The position numbers and the translations under genes are program-made. A stretch of 64,000 bases of DNA from Staphylococcus sp. M0911. GTDB taxonomy: Bacteria > Bacillota > Bacilli > Staphylococcales > Staphylococcaceae. This document shows positions 40,983-48,532 of the stretch, piece by piece. The DNA is taken from contig NZ_CP022881.1 of the NCBI RefSeq assembly GCF_003491325.1, positions 1,736,001 to 1,800,000 on the forward strand, written 5' to 3'. The stretch's first letter is position 1. Every line of letters begins with the position of its first letter. Below the pieces are notes generated by a model. It was not told the DNA's origin. It made no database searches and saw only the letters and a program-made list of their open reading frames with translations.

Positions 40983-42330
40983 GTTTATCTACTCCTAAAG
41001 CATTCATCATTGGTGAAAATTTCACTGCTGTTTCAGCAATCTCACTATCTGGATCAGAATCTTTAACTATGCCACATCCAGCAAATAGTGTTGCTTGATC
41101 ACCTTTTATCAACATAGATCGAATTGCTACGATAAACTCACAATCATCATAGACATCTATATATCCTACCGGTGAACCGTATAAACCACGTGTGCCAAAT
41201 TCTTTTTGTTCTATAAATTCTAGTGCTTCATCTTTAGGATAACCACCTAACGCTGGTGTAGGATGCATTCGATCAATTAACCCAATATAAGACTGTTCTT
41301 TTAAATTACCTTCTATTTTTGTAAATAGATGATACAAATGGTCATTTTTTAAAATGTTTGGTGTTTCATTGTAGTATACATCTTCAACATAGGGTTGAAT
41401 GTCATTCAATATACTCTCAACTACAATTTGATGTTCATTTAAATTCTTTTTATCGTTTAGAAAAGCTTGTATGTTTGCTTCATCTTCTTGTTCATTTTGA
41501 GAACGTTTAATCGTACCTGCTACTGCTTTGGTTGAAAGCACTTGATTTTCAACCTTTAATAATTGTTCAGGTGTTTGTGAGAAGAACACAGATTCATTAG
41601 ATTCAAGTAAGAAGATATAACTGTTTTTTTCATTCTTTAATGCTCTAGTTAAAATATATGGAATGCTAATCTTTTTATCAAATTTTATTAATCTTCTACG
41701 TGCAAGTACAATTTTCTTAGAATAGTCAATATGATCAATCGCTTCTTGTACTAAATCTCGCCATTCATCTAAATAGATATCCTCCATACGTGTAACATTT
41801 CCCAGGTGATCATCTTCTGTATCAACATTGGCTTGTTCCAAATCATTTACTAATGACTTGAATGTCTCCATATCAAATGTACTTTTTTCAGTTGTATAAG
41901 TTACAAATGTTCGTTCGTTTTCTGTAGAAATCAATACCTCAGGTAACACAAAATGATTTAAACCATATGCTCGCCATTCATCATCAGACTTATGTTTTGA
42001 AAATTGGAACCCACCACACAAACGTAAATGATGTTTCTCATAATCTGGATGAATTAATTCTATATCTTTTTTTAACGTTTCCCATTCTTTAAAGATAGAC
42101 TGTTTATTTTCGAAATCATTTTCAAATTTTCGAATCGCATGATAACCGAAATATGAAGACTGATTGTCATTTAATCGCAAATAAAAACGATCACCTGCTT
42201 GCGATTCAGTTATATGAAATAACTTACTTGGATCTAACTGTTTTTCTATCTCTACTTCAACGGAGACCCAATCCTTAGAACTTCCATATAGCTTGTCGAC
42301 AATCTCATCTTCTCTTACGTTAACAGTCAT
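40975..42330 (-). CDS. menF: Isochorismate synthase
   Basis: MenF isomerises chorismate to isochorismate, the first committed step to menaquinone. 451 residues; the chorismate-binding domain fills the C-terminal half: [59 protein letters not shown] and [12 protein letters not shown] with the metal-binding Glu region. ATG at 42330 has GTGAGATGA upstream. First gene of the men cluster; divergent from menA with about 175 bp between them. Confidence 0.95.
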   Translation of the reverse strand: MTVNVREDEIVDKLYGSSKDWVSVEVEIEKQLDPSKLFHITESQAGDRFYLRLNDNQSSYFGYHAIRKFENDFENKQSIFKEWETLKKDIELIHPDYEKHHLRLCGGFQFSKHKSDDEWRAYGLNHFVLPEVLISTENERTFVTYTTEKSTFDMETFKSLVNDLEQANVDTEDDHLGNVTRMEDIYLDEWRDLVQEAIDHIDYSKKIVLARRRLIKFDKKISIPYILTRALKNEKNSYIFLLESNESVFFSQTPEQLLKVENQVLSTKAVAGTIKRSQNEQEDEANIQAFLNDKKNLNEHQIVVESILNDIQPYVEDVYYNETPNILKNDHLYHLFTKIEGNLKEQSYIGLIDRMHPTPALGGYPKDEALEFIEQKEFGTRGLYGSPVGYIDVYDDCEFIVAIRSMLIKGDQATLFAGCGIVKDSDPDSEIAETAVKFSPMMNALGVDKHE

Positions 42331-42505
42331 TCATCTCACTTCTTTCTTCTATATTTACTCATTAGTATATTGTATCATTTTTCAATACCAATTTTGGTGT
42401 GAATTGCTTAATAATCACATGCAATTTTTCACGTGAATTGACCTTTATTCATAATTACTTTAAAATATCAATGTTAAAACTAAAAAAATTAAGAGGTTAT
42501 AAAAA

Positions 42506-43444
42506 ATGTCAGATCAATATCAACAATATTCAACGGTTAAAAAGTATTGGCAATTGATGAGACCTCATACCTTAACTGCCGCAGTTGTGCCAGTACTAGT
42601 TGGTACAGCGTCAGCTAAATTATTCCTACTTGGTAGTGAAGATCATCTTAAATTTAGTTTATTCTTAGCCATGTTAATTGCTTGCTTATTAATCCAAGCA
42701 GCTACAAACATGTTTAATGAATACTATGATTTTAAAAAAGGCTTAGATGATCATACTTCTGTAGGTATCGGTGGTGCAATTGTACGAAACGGTATGAGTC
42801 CTAAACTTGTGATGAATATCGCAATTGCTTTTTATATTATCGCAGCTTTACTGGGTATATTCCTAGCTTTCCATAGTTCATTTTGGATTATTCCAATAGG
42901 CGTTGTTTGTATGGCAATTGGTTATTTATATACTGGTGGACCAATGCCAATTTCATGGACGCCATTTGGCGAATTATTCTCAGGCGTATTTATGGGTATG
43001 ATTATCATCTTATTAGCCTTTTTCATTCAAACAGGTAATGTTCAAGGACTAATCATTTGGTTAAGTATCCCTATCGTCATAACGATTGGCCTTATAAATA
43101 TGGCTAACAACATTAGAGACCGCGTCAAAGATAAAGCTAGTGGACGTAAAACACTACCTATTTTACTTGGTAAACGCGCCTCAGTTATCTTTATGGCAAT
43201 AATGTATATCGTTGCATATGCGCTTGTAGTATTTACAGCCTTATTTAAATCTGGTGGATCATTATTCTATTTATTAGTTTTATTGTCATTCCCAATGCCA
43301 ATTAAAGCTGTAAGAAGATTTAACAAAAATGATACACCTGCAACAATGATGCCTGCCATGGCTGCTACAGGTAAAACAAATACTATTTTCGGTTTATTAT
43401 ATGCATTAGGCATTTATATTAGTGCGTTGTTAGGTGCAATTTAA
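42506..43444 (+). CDS. menA: 1,4-dihydroxy-2-naphthoate polyprenyltransferase
   Basis: MenA is the membrane enzyme that adds the isoprenoid tail to dihydroxynaphthoate. 312 residues, about eight or nine helices. The UbiA-family Asp motifs are NMFNEYYDFKKGLDD (about residues 73-87) and NMANNIRDRVKDKASGRKTL (about 203-222). Ribosome-binding site AAGAGGT lies 11 nt upstream of the ATG. It is divergent from menF-D-H-B, so the two units may share regulation. Confidence 0.97.
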   Translation: MSDQYQQYSTVKKYWQLMRPHTLTAAVVPVLVGTASAKLFLLGSEDHLKFSLFLAMLIACLLIQAATNMFNEYYDFKKGLDDHTSVGIGGAIVRNGMSPKLVMNIAIAFYIIAALLGIFLAFHSSFWIIPIGVVCMAIGYLYTGGPMPISWTPFGELFSGVFMGMIIILLAFFIQTGNVQGLIIWLSIPIVITIGLINMANNIRDRVKDKASGRKTLPILLGKRASVIFMAIMYIVAYALVVFTALFKSGGSLFYLLVLLSFPMPIKAVRRFNKNDTPATMMPAMAATGKTNTIFGLLYALGIYISALLGAI

Positions 43445-43457
43445 TGACATTTAATTA

Positions 43458-43493
43458 CTCGGCAATGATAATCAGTCATTGTCGAGCTTTTTA
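43458..43493. terminator. Terminator after menA
   Basis: CTCGGCAATGA (43458-43468) pairs with TCATTGTCGAG (43476-43486; one G-U), 7-nt loop, then CTTTTTATTG. Serves menA and probably the convergent GNAT gene. Confidence 0.9.
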
Positions 43494-44045
43494 TTGCATA
43501 ATCATATGTCTATATAAATGACCATAAAGATCTATATCACTCACAGTTTTAAACCCTAATTTTTCATATAATCCTAACGCTTTTTCATTATCATAATCAC
43601 AATTTAAGCTCCATTTTTTCTCAGAGTACATCTCAAGGAGATAAGTCATTAGTTGTGTAGCTATACCTTGTCCTCGATACTCGGGAAACGTAGCGACAGT
43701 TTCAATATACATCTCATCGTCCGCTGCTTCTTTCACTGGTAAAGGCGTCCCATATTTACGGATATCTTCATCAAGCGGTAACTTTAACCAATTTTCCTCA
43801 TAATCAAGTTCATGTTTACCATCATAAGCAATGACACATCCTGCAACTTTGCCATCCACTTCATAAACCCAAACATTTTTATAATAACTTCGATATTCAA
43901 CATTCACAACACTTAGCTCTAGTATGTTCATCAATCGTTCTTTACTAATTTCATTAACTATATCTAATTCCATATCTTCCCAAATCATATAACATAATTC
44001 AGCGATACGCTTATTATCACTAGGATGCGCTTGTCTAATCATCAT
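43491..44045 (-). CDS. GNAT family N-acetyltransferase
   Basis: 184 residues; acetyl-CoA motif is TVATFPEYRGQGIATQLM (about residues 115-132), followed by NCDYDNEKALGLYEKLGFK near the C-terminus. N-terminal IRQAHPSDNKRIAELC is the usual GNAT first helix. The start is one of two adjacent ATG codons (44045 or 44042); GGAAGGAT upstream fits the second slightly better. Substrate unknown. It is convergent with menA. Confidence 0.85.
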   Translation of the reverse strand: MMIRQAHPSDNKRIAELCYMIWEDMELDIVNEISKERLMNILELSVVNVEYRSYYKNVWVYEVDGKVAGCVIAYDGKHELDYEENWLKLPLDEDIRKYGTPLPVKEAADDEMYIETVATFPEYRGQGIATQLMTYLLEMYSEKKWSLNCDYDNEKALGLYEKLGFKTVSDIDLYGHLYRHMIMQ

Positions 44046-44101
44046 ATATCCTTCCTTAAAATATGTCTTAATTTCATTATATAGAATCTACGATATAATA
44101 T

Positions 44102-44188
44102 AAATCAAAGGACCTACCTCATATAGATTTTAAAAATTTCGGTGGTAGAATTGAATTATTAGAAGGACTATCTAAAATAGATTTATAA
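44102..44188 (+). pseudogene. Possible remnant of a lost gene (29 codons, no start)
   Basis: In frame from 44102 to a TAA at 44186-44188 the sequence reads KSKDLPHIDFKNFGGRIE... ending LLEGLSKIDL. It has no start codon or ribosome-binding site and is bounded upstream by stops, but its composition looks like the C-terminus of a real protein rather than random AT-rich translation. It may be the tail of a gene lost by deletion. I cannot name the parent family. Confidence 0.35.
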
Positions 44189-44245
44189 GTTTGTCATGTA
44201 CTTAAATCTTTAAACGATACATTTTATCTTTAGGAGGCAATCATA

Positions 44246-44455
44246 ATGAGAGTTAATAAAGTCATTTATATATTAGTAGCTATCTTTTTAGGCGGTATTG
44301 GTGTTCATAAGTTTTATGCTGACAAAGTTGGACAAGGTATTTTACATCTTGCCTTCTTTTGGACTGGTATTCCAAGTATTGTGGCTATTATTCATGCTGT
44401 TATTGTCGCTTTTACTAAAAAGGCTGACAAAGATGGCTACATTGTTTTTGAATAA
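44246..44455 (+). CDS. TM2-domain small membrane protein
   Basis: 69 residues: VNKVIYILVAIFLGGIGVHKFY (first helix with the conserved GGxGxHxFY motif of TM2 proteins), KVGQGILHLAFF, then a second helix IVAIIHAVIVAF and a short charged tail. AGGAGG lies 11 nt before the ATG. TM2 proteins are two-helix membrane proteins of unsettled role. A shifted overlapping frame (44298-44507) is a shadow. Confidence 0.85.
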   Translation: MRVNKVIYILVAIFLGGIGVHKFYADKVGQGILHLAFFWTGIPSIVAIIHAVIVAFTKKADKDGYIVFE

Positions 44456-44558
44456 TAATATTTACCCTATTCTAACGATTTATCTTCCATTCACTTTTAA
44501 AACATAAAAAACTGGGTATATTATATCTATCAAGTAAAAGCAAAAGGGAGACATAACC

Positions 44559-44660
44559 ATGATGAACATTATTAAACGTGTAGTAAGATCGCTTATAACA
44601 GGTTACATTGTTAAAATTATCCGTGATTTGATTTCAGGTAAATCAAACGGTAAAAAATAA
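44559..44660 (+). CDS. 33-residue cationic amphipathic peptide
   Basis: ATG at 44559 (a second ATG follows directly), with AAGGGAG about 9 nt upstream, stop TAA at 44658, then a strong terminator at 44683-44720. Hydrophobic residues fall at 4,5,8,9,12,13,16,17,20,21,24,25, a near-ideal amphipathic helix. Eight Lys/Arg against one Asp give a net charge of about +7. There is no signal peptide. Size and pattern recall membrane-active or toxin-like peptides (PSM-like, type I toxin-like), but similarity to any known PSM is not evident to me, and function is unknown. Confidence 0.7.
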   Translation: MMNIIKRVVRSLITGYIVKIIRDLISGKSNGKK

Positions 44661-44682
44661 AGAACGCTTTATCAAAATTATC

Positions 44683-44721
44683 GCTCGTCAATGTATTTAT
44701 TACTATTGATGGGCTTTTTTA
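44683..44721 (+). terminator. Terminator after the cationic peptide gene
   Basis: GCTCGTCAA (44683-44691) pairs with TTGATGGGC (44706-44714; two G-U pairs), followed by TTTTTTAT. Confidence 0.85.
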
Positions 44722-44882
44722 TATAAATGGTCATTTAATAAAGACAAAACCTTCCATTCGTTATATAATAAGATAAATTTTATAAGTATTATAATTTTTA
44801 TTAGAAATTTAAAGTCTTTTATTCTTAATTACTTATGAAATTTACTTTTTTATTTTATAACAATCTGGAGGTCAGTCTATCA

Positions 44883-45239
44883 ATGAGATTTGGAATTTTA
44901 TTAATTAGATGGATGTTAGCGACATCTTTTTTAGTACATGGTACTTTAAAATTTGTAGACCTAGAAGGTACGATACATTTTCTAGGTTCATTAGGTTTAC
45001 CCCCACTACTTGCTATTTTAATGTCAATTGGTGAAGTTGTTGGAGGTATCTTCTTGATATTTGGGATTTTAACACCGTATGTTAATGTTTTCTATATTTG
45101 TGTGATGTTAGGTTCCATATTCACCTTAAAGTTAACCCGAGGATACGTTAGTGGTTATGAGTTCGAAGTAATTCATATCGTAATGAATGTAGCAGTGATG
45201 AGCAGTTATAGTTGGAAAAAGTGTATACAATTTTACTAA
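44883..45239 (+). CDS. DoxX-family membrane protein
   Basis: 118 residues from ATG 44883 (MRFGILLIRWMLATSF), with GGAGGTC about 10 nt upstream; an in-frame ATG at 44835 lies before that site. Four hydrophobic helices. FLVHGTLKFVDLEG and PPLLAILMSIGEVVGGIFLIFGI match the DoxX/DoxD family (small four-helix membrane proteins, some linked to redox or thiosulfate metabolism). Ends with a short basic tail. Monocistronic, closed by a hairpin at 45326-45381. The exact role is unknown. Confidence 0.8.
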   Translation: MRFGILLIRWMLATSFLVHGTLKFVDLEGTIHFLGSLGLPPLLAILMSIGEVVGGIFLIFGILTPYVNVFYICVMLGSIFTLKLTRGYVSGYEFEVIHIVMNVAVMSSYSWKKCIQFY

Positions 45240-45325
45240 TCATTTTATTTAATATTAACAGACTTTTGTAAGTATCTTATCACTTTAGGAATACAGCTTG
45301 AGTATTGCATTGATATTATAATAAT

Positions 45326-45381
45326 AAACACCATGATTTTAAATCAGCCCTATGGTTAGATTCTAATTTCATGGTGTTTTT
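45326..45381 (+). terminator. Terminator after the DoxX gene
   Basis: AAACACCATGA (45326-45336) pairs with TCATGGTGTTT (45369-45379) around an inner AATC / GATT pairing; T-run follows. Confidence 0.8.
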
Positions 45382-45540
45382 ATACTATGATATTCAATTA
45401 TCGCCTAGCCTCATAGTTGGCTTGCTACTATGTTCAATGTATTTCGTTTTAAAGGTCTCACGCACTAAAGAATCTTAACTCTTCGTAGTACATGTTATAA
45501 AAAGGAAGTCAACTCTTGATAAGTCAAAAATTAGTAGAAA

Positions 45541-45583
45541 AAATAAGCCTAGAATGGATTAAAACCATTCTAGGCTTATTTAT
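45541..45583. terminator. Orphan bidirectional terminator-like hairpin
   Basis: Perfect 17-bp stem AAATAAGCCTAGAATGG (45541-45557) / CCATTCTAGGCTTATTT (45565-45581), 7-nt loop. There is no adjacent coding gene on either side. Confidence 0.75.
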
Positions 45584-45623
45584 AGTAACGAAGGGACTAT
45601 CCATTCGCATTAAATAAAGTGTG

Positions 45624-45641
45624 TTGACCATATATTGACCA
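45624..45641 (+). repeat. Tandem TTGACCA direct repeats near tRNA-Ser
   Basis: TTGACCA at 45624-45630 and again at 45635-45641, start-to-start 11 bp, about one helical turn. They lie about 115 bp from the 3' end of the tRNA-Ser gene. Short direct repeats at helical spacing next to a tRNA are typical of arm-type sites for tyrosine recombinases, so this may be a scar of a former integrated element. No integrase gene is present. Confidence 0.35.
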
Positions 45642-45685
45642 AAATATATTAAACAAACTTAAACGGATTTTTAACAAAATAAAAA

Positions 45686-45709
45686 AGAACGTTGATTTAA
45701 CAACGTTCT
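45686..45709 (-). terminator. Terminator of the tRNA-Asn/tRNA-Ser transcript
   Basis: On the minus strand AGAACGTTG / CAACGTTCT (45701-45709 with 45686-45694), loop TTAAAT, followed by TTTTTTATTTTG. Confidence 0.9.
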
Positions 45710-45754
45710 AGGTAGTTTAAGTAAATCAGAATTAAACTGATTTTTACTATAAAA

Positions 45755-45843
45755 CGGAAACGGAGGGATTCGAACCCTCGCGCCGCTCTCGCGACCTACA
45801 CCCTTAGCAGGGGCGCCTCTTCAGCCAACTTGAGTACGTTTCC
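45755..45843 (-). tRNA. tRNA-Ser (anticodon GCU)
   Basis: 89 nt, minus strand. The acceptor stem GGAAACG pairs with CGTTTCC, discriminator G, anticodon loop CTGCTAA, a long variable arm (class II tRNA, GTCGCGAGAGCGGC region), and T loop GGTTCGAATCC. CCA is not encoded. Reads AGC/AGU codons. It lies 4 nt downstream of tRNA-Asn and is co-transcribed with it. Confidence 0.97.
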
Positions 45844-45847
45844 ATGG

Positions 45848-45919
45848 CTCCACAGGTAGGACTCGAACCTACGACCGATCGGTTAACAGCCGATAGCTCT
45901 ACCACTGAGCTACTGTGGA
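45848..45919 (-). tRNA. tRNA-Asn (anticodon GUU)
   Basis: 72 nt, minus strand. Acceptor TCCACAG / CTGTGGA, discriminator G, D arm GCTCAGTGGTAGAGC, anticodon loop CTGTTAA, T arm GTAGGTTCGAGTCCTAC. CCA is not encoded. First in a two-tRNA unit with tRNA-Ser. Confidence 0.98.
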
Positions 45920-46066
45920 ATAATTAAATTGCAGTGCTTTCTCTATCAAGCACAAATATTATTATATCAATTTTACGTAATTTATCAAGAGATAACTTAA
46001 AAAAATATACGGAACATTTACACTATATTAATATAACGTTCCGCATATTTTAAATTTCATCATAAT

Positions 46067-46636
46067 TTATTTATCTACAAATAGCGAATAACGTGATAAT
46101 GCTTCAAAAATGTTTAGTGAGGATTTTTCATAATCGATAGGTTTATCGGGGTCATTAGATTTCATACGGGATTGTTTATCTACCATATAATAAAAGAAGA
46201 TTGCGTTCGTATACTGATGCCATAAACTGTGGAATGATACATTTAGGGTAATGGTTTCATTGTTTGCAAATATGATTTTACATTTACGATGTTTTAATTC
46301 TTTAATAGACTCAACATAATGCATGTTAATCCATAAATTTTCTTCTTGTCGATCTGAATGAGTAGGAAAAAAGTAAGTTGGGAATAAAGGAGTTAATAAA
46401 ATTGGGGGTTTACTAGAGATACCTGTAATTCGATTGGTTTCAGCCTTTTTACTTAAATAATTGTTGCCATAAAATTTACATGACCTCTCAATAATCTTCT
46501 GAACTTTAAATGGACTTTGTAGGACTGTCTTATCAAACCGAATAATTTCTGAACCATTTGGTTGATTTTGATCATCATAATTAGGCCTAATCACCATGTC
46601 TCCCTTTCTAATTACGTATATATTCTGAGTTGTCAT
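46067..46636 (-). CDS. comK: Competence transcription factor ComK
   Basis: ComK binds DNA and switches on late competence (DNA uptake) genes in Bacillus; in staphylococci comK needs SigH and other signals for activity. 189 residues. The sequence follows the ComK family: YVIRKGDMVIRPNYDDQN at the N-terminus, SCKFYGNNYLSKKAETNRITGI, then PPILLTPLFPTYFFPTHSDRQ and NLWINMHYVESI, ending with a polar tail. An intact frame with its own promoter suggests a functional gene. It is divergent from the IDEAL-domain gene, with about 220 bp between. Confidence 0.93.
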   Translation of the reverse strand: MTTQNIYVIRKGDMVIRPNYDDQNQPNGSEIIRFDKTVLQSPFKVQKIIERSCKFYGNNYLSKKAETNRITGISSKPPILLTPLFPTYFFPTHSDRQEENLWINMHYVESIKELKHRKCKIIFANNETITLNVSFHSLWHQYTNAIFFYYMVDKQSRMKSNDPDKPIDYEKSSLNIFEALSRYSLFVDK

Positions 46637-46703
46637 TGGGAAAACCTCGCTTTATTAAGTTTTATTATCAATTCTATTTTATAGAACCAATAATATGTTT
46701 TTT

Positions 46704-46731
46704 ATTTTATAAGAAAAATGTCAAAAGTCAA
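46704..46731 (-). promoter_or_regulatory. Candidate promoter of comK
   Basis: On the minus strand TTGACT (46726-46731), 16-bp spacer, TAAAAT (46704-46709). Transcript leader of about 60 nt. Confidence 0.55.
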
Positions 46732-46755
46732 GTTATTCTTAAAGTGTAATATGGT

Positions 46756-46776
46756 ACATTTTTTCGCATAAAATGT
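46756..46776. promoter_or_regulatory. 21-bp palindrome between comK and the IDEAL gene
   Basis: ACATTTT (46756-46762) and AAAATGT (46770-46776) are perfect arms around a 7-nt centre. It lies 24 bp upstream of the comK -35 and 11 bp upstream of the opposing -35, so it is placed to control both. It is not the B. subtilis ComK box (AAAA-N5-TTTT), so the binding protein is unknown. Confidence 0.45.
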
Positions 46777-46787
46777 CAGAATATTCA

Positions 46788-46816
46788 TTGATTTCAAAAT
46801 TTAAAAAATGTATAAT
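46788..46816 (+). promoter_or_regulatory. Promoter of the IDEAL-domain gene
   Basis: TTGATT (46788-46793), 17-bp spacer, perfect TATAAT (46811-46816). Confidence 0.75.
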
Positions 46817-46854
46817 ATTTATATATTAAATTCAAACGAAAGGTCGAGATCCCT

Positions 46855-47073
46855 ATGAATCATAATACAAATGTGAAACATACGACACTTGAAGAATTTG
46901 TAACTACGGTTAATGATTTAGGCGTTGAACTAGTCATTGATGAAGCACTTAGAGAAGTTAGAAAAAAAGAATTGAAATTACTAATTGATGAAGCTTTAGT
47001 AAATAAAGATGAGAAAGCATTCAATGAGTACACGACAGAATATAAAAATTTGGAGGCATTTCTCAGTGAATAA
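46855..47073 (+). CDS. IDEAL-domain small protein
   Basis: 72 residues from ATG 46855, with AAAGGTCGAG upstream. The IDEAL motif occurs twice, at residues 28-32 (VIDEAL) and 44-48 (LIDEAL), joined by a basic helix REVRKKELK. The IDEAL domain is a short helical module found in Firmicute proteins such as YpiB. The protein is divergent from comK, an arrangement I recall from S. aureus too, but any control of ComK is inference. A terminator follows. Confidence 0.85.
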   Translation: MNHNTNVKHTTLEEFVTTVNDLGVELVIDEALREVRKKELKLLIDEALVNKDEKAFNEYTTEYKNLEAFLSE

Positions 47074-47096
47074 TTTAGATTCGAGTCATTCAAAAT

Positions 47097-47138
47097 AAGG
47101 TCTATTCCCTACTAAAAAGTTAGAGAATAGACCTTTTA
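47097..47138. terminator. Terminator after the IDEAL-domain gene
   Basis: AAGGTCTATTC (47097-47107) pairs with GAATAGACCTT (47125-47135), inner CTA / TAG, then TTTAATTT. Convergent lplA lies beyond it. Confidence 0.85.
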
Positions 47139-47150
47139 ATTTATTAGACA

Positions 47151-48137
47151 TTAAGACATTAATCTTAATATTTCATTTTTATCTATATCACCAAAATAAT
47201 AATATAAGTTATAATTTGCCAATGCTTCTTCTAAATGGTTAAAGTCATGAAGGCACCCTTCTAAGGCATGTTCTAAATCACTAATATCCCCTTCACCAAA
47301 GAAATCACCGAAGATTTTTGCATGTTCAATTATACCTTTTTTCACATCAAATTTGACTTGAATAAATCCTTTCTCGAATTTTTCTTCTCGTTCAAAATTA
47401 TATTTTGGATTTTTACCATAATTCCAGTCCCAAGTACGGTATTTTTCATTACTTAATTTCTCGATATTTTTCCAATCTTCATCAGTTAATACATACTCTT
47501 CAACTTGTTGTTCACCAAATATTGATTTTAAAATGATTTGTTTAAATTGGTCAATATCTATAGACTCTGTTAAAAATTCTTCAATATTAGCCACACGTTT
47601 TCTAACAGATTTAACACCTTTTGATTTAATTTTAGCTGGATTAACTTTCAATGCATTTTGAACTTCATCAAGTTCACTGTTTAGCATTAATGTTCCGTGA
47701 CTAAACATTCTATCTTTAACTTTAACCATTGCATTTCCTGAAATTTTAGCAGCACCAACTTGAATATCGTTTCGTCCTGTCATTTCTGCTTCTACGCCCA
47801 ATGATTGTAAAGCTTGAACGATAGGTTCTGTAAACTTCTTAAAGTTATGGAAGCTATTACCATCATCATCTGTAATAAAACTAAAGTTTAAATTACCTGT
47901 ATCATGATAAACTGCACCACCGCCAGAGATTCTACGTACAACATCTATACCTTTTTCATCAACATATGATTTATTGACCTCTTCAATCGTGTTCTGATTT
48001 TTACCAACAATAATGGAAGGTCTATTTACATAAAATAAAAAATAACTTTCTTCTGACGGCAGATTTTTTAATACATATTCTTCCATAGCTAAGTTAAGTG
48101 TTGGATCAGTTATATCATTATTACTAACAAATTTCAT
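47151..48137 (-). CDS. lplA: Lipoate-protein ligase A
   Basis: LplA activates free lipoate with ATP and attaches it to lysine of lipoyl domains (2-oxoacid dehydrogenases, GcvH). 328 residues. The lipoate-binding motif RRISGGGAVYHDTGNLNFSF is at about residues 70-90, AAKISGNAMVKVKDRMFSHGTLM with the lysine near the adenylate follows at about 130-150, and a C-terminal accessory domain includes WDWNYGKNPKY. AAGGAGCG precedes the ATG. Divergent from the DUF2187 gene. Confidence 0.95.
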   Translation of the reverse strand: MKFVSNNDITDPTLNLAMEEYVLKNLPSEESYFLFYVNRPSIIVGKNQNTIEEVNKSYVDEKGIDVVRRISGGGAVYHDTGNLNFSFITDDDGNSFHNFKKFTEPIVQALQSLGVEAEMTGRNDIQVGAAKISGNAMVKVKDRMFSHGTLMLNSELDEVQNALKVNPAKIKSKGVKSVRKRVANIEEFLTESIDIDQFKQIILKSIFGEQQVEEYVLTDEDWKNIEKLSNEKYRTWDWNYGKNPKYNFEREEKFEKGFIQVKFDVKKGIIEHAKIFGDFFGEGDISDLEHALEGCLHDFNHLEEALANYNLYYYFGDIDKNEILRLMS

Positions 48138-48341
48138 AACAAACGCTCCTTATAGATTCTCTATATATGCCCTTACTTTATTTATGCACAATTTACATTT
48201 AAAATTCCAATTATTTACTCAATAATGACAAAATTTTCATAATTTATGCATTAATTCTAAGCGTTTTTAGTGTTATTAGTTTATTTGTAGTGTTTTTTTT
48301 AGTACAATATAGTCTAGCTATGAATTAAGGGAGGACTCGAA

Positions 48342-48527
48342 ATGACTGTTGCAGAAGTAGGTAATATCGTAGAATTTTATGATGGTTTAAGAGGCCGAGT
48401 TGAAAAAATAAATGATAACTCAGTTATTGTAGACTTAACAATAATGGAAAACTTTAACTCACTAGACTTACCTGAAAAAACGGTTATTAATCATAAACGT
48501 TATAAAATTGTTGAACAAGAAGGTTAG
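48342..48527 (+). CDS. DUF2187-type small protein
   Basis: 61 residues, ATG at 48342 preceded by GGGAGGA. The fold is predicted to be a small beta barrel: VGNIVEFYDGLRGRVEKINDNSVIVDLT resembles KOW/DUF2187 proteins (YkvS-like) of Firmicutes. It is followed after 5 nt by the membrane protein gene at 48533, so the two form an operon. No enzymatic residues are visible; function unknown. Confidence 0.8.
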   Translation: MTVAEVGNIVEFYDGLRGRVEKINDNSVIVDLTIMENFNSLDLPEKTVINHKRYKIVEQEG

Positions 48528-48532
48528 TTGTA

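Larger units (their letters stand above)
45240..45754. other. Non-coding stretch beside the tRNA genes with several hairpins
   Basis: About 515 bp without a credible gene between the DoxX gene and tRNA-Ser. It contains three terminator-like hairpins (45326-45381, 45541-45581, 45686-45709) and tandem TTGACCA copies (45624-45641). Two consecutive terminators with nothing coding between them (45382-45540) suggest a gene or a small RNA has been lost or is not recognised here. Confidence 0.5.

Noticed and set aside
42331..42505. A leader RNA between menF and menA
   Set aside because: Only promoter-sized spacing and no conserved structure was seen.
44559..44660. Calling the small peptide a phenol-soluble modulin
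   Set aside because: No recognisable PSM sequence similarity and the charge (+7) is higher than in known PSMs; left as uncharacterised.
46756..46776. B. subtilis-type ComK box
   Set aside because: The palindrome is TTTT-N7-AAAA, not AAAA-N5-TTTT, so it is recorded only as an unassigned operator-like site.
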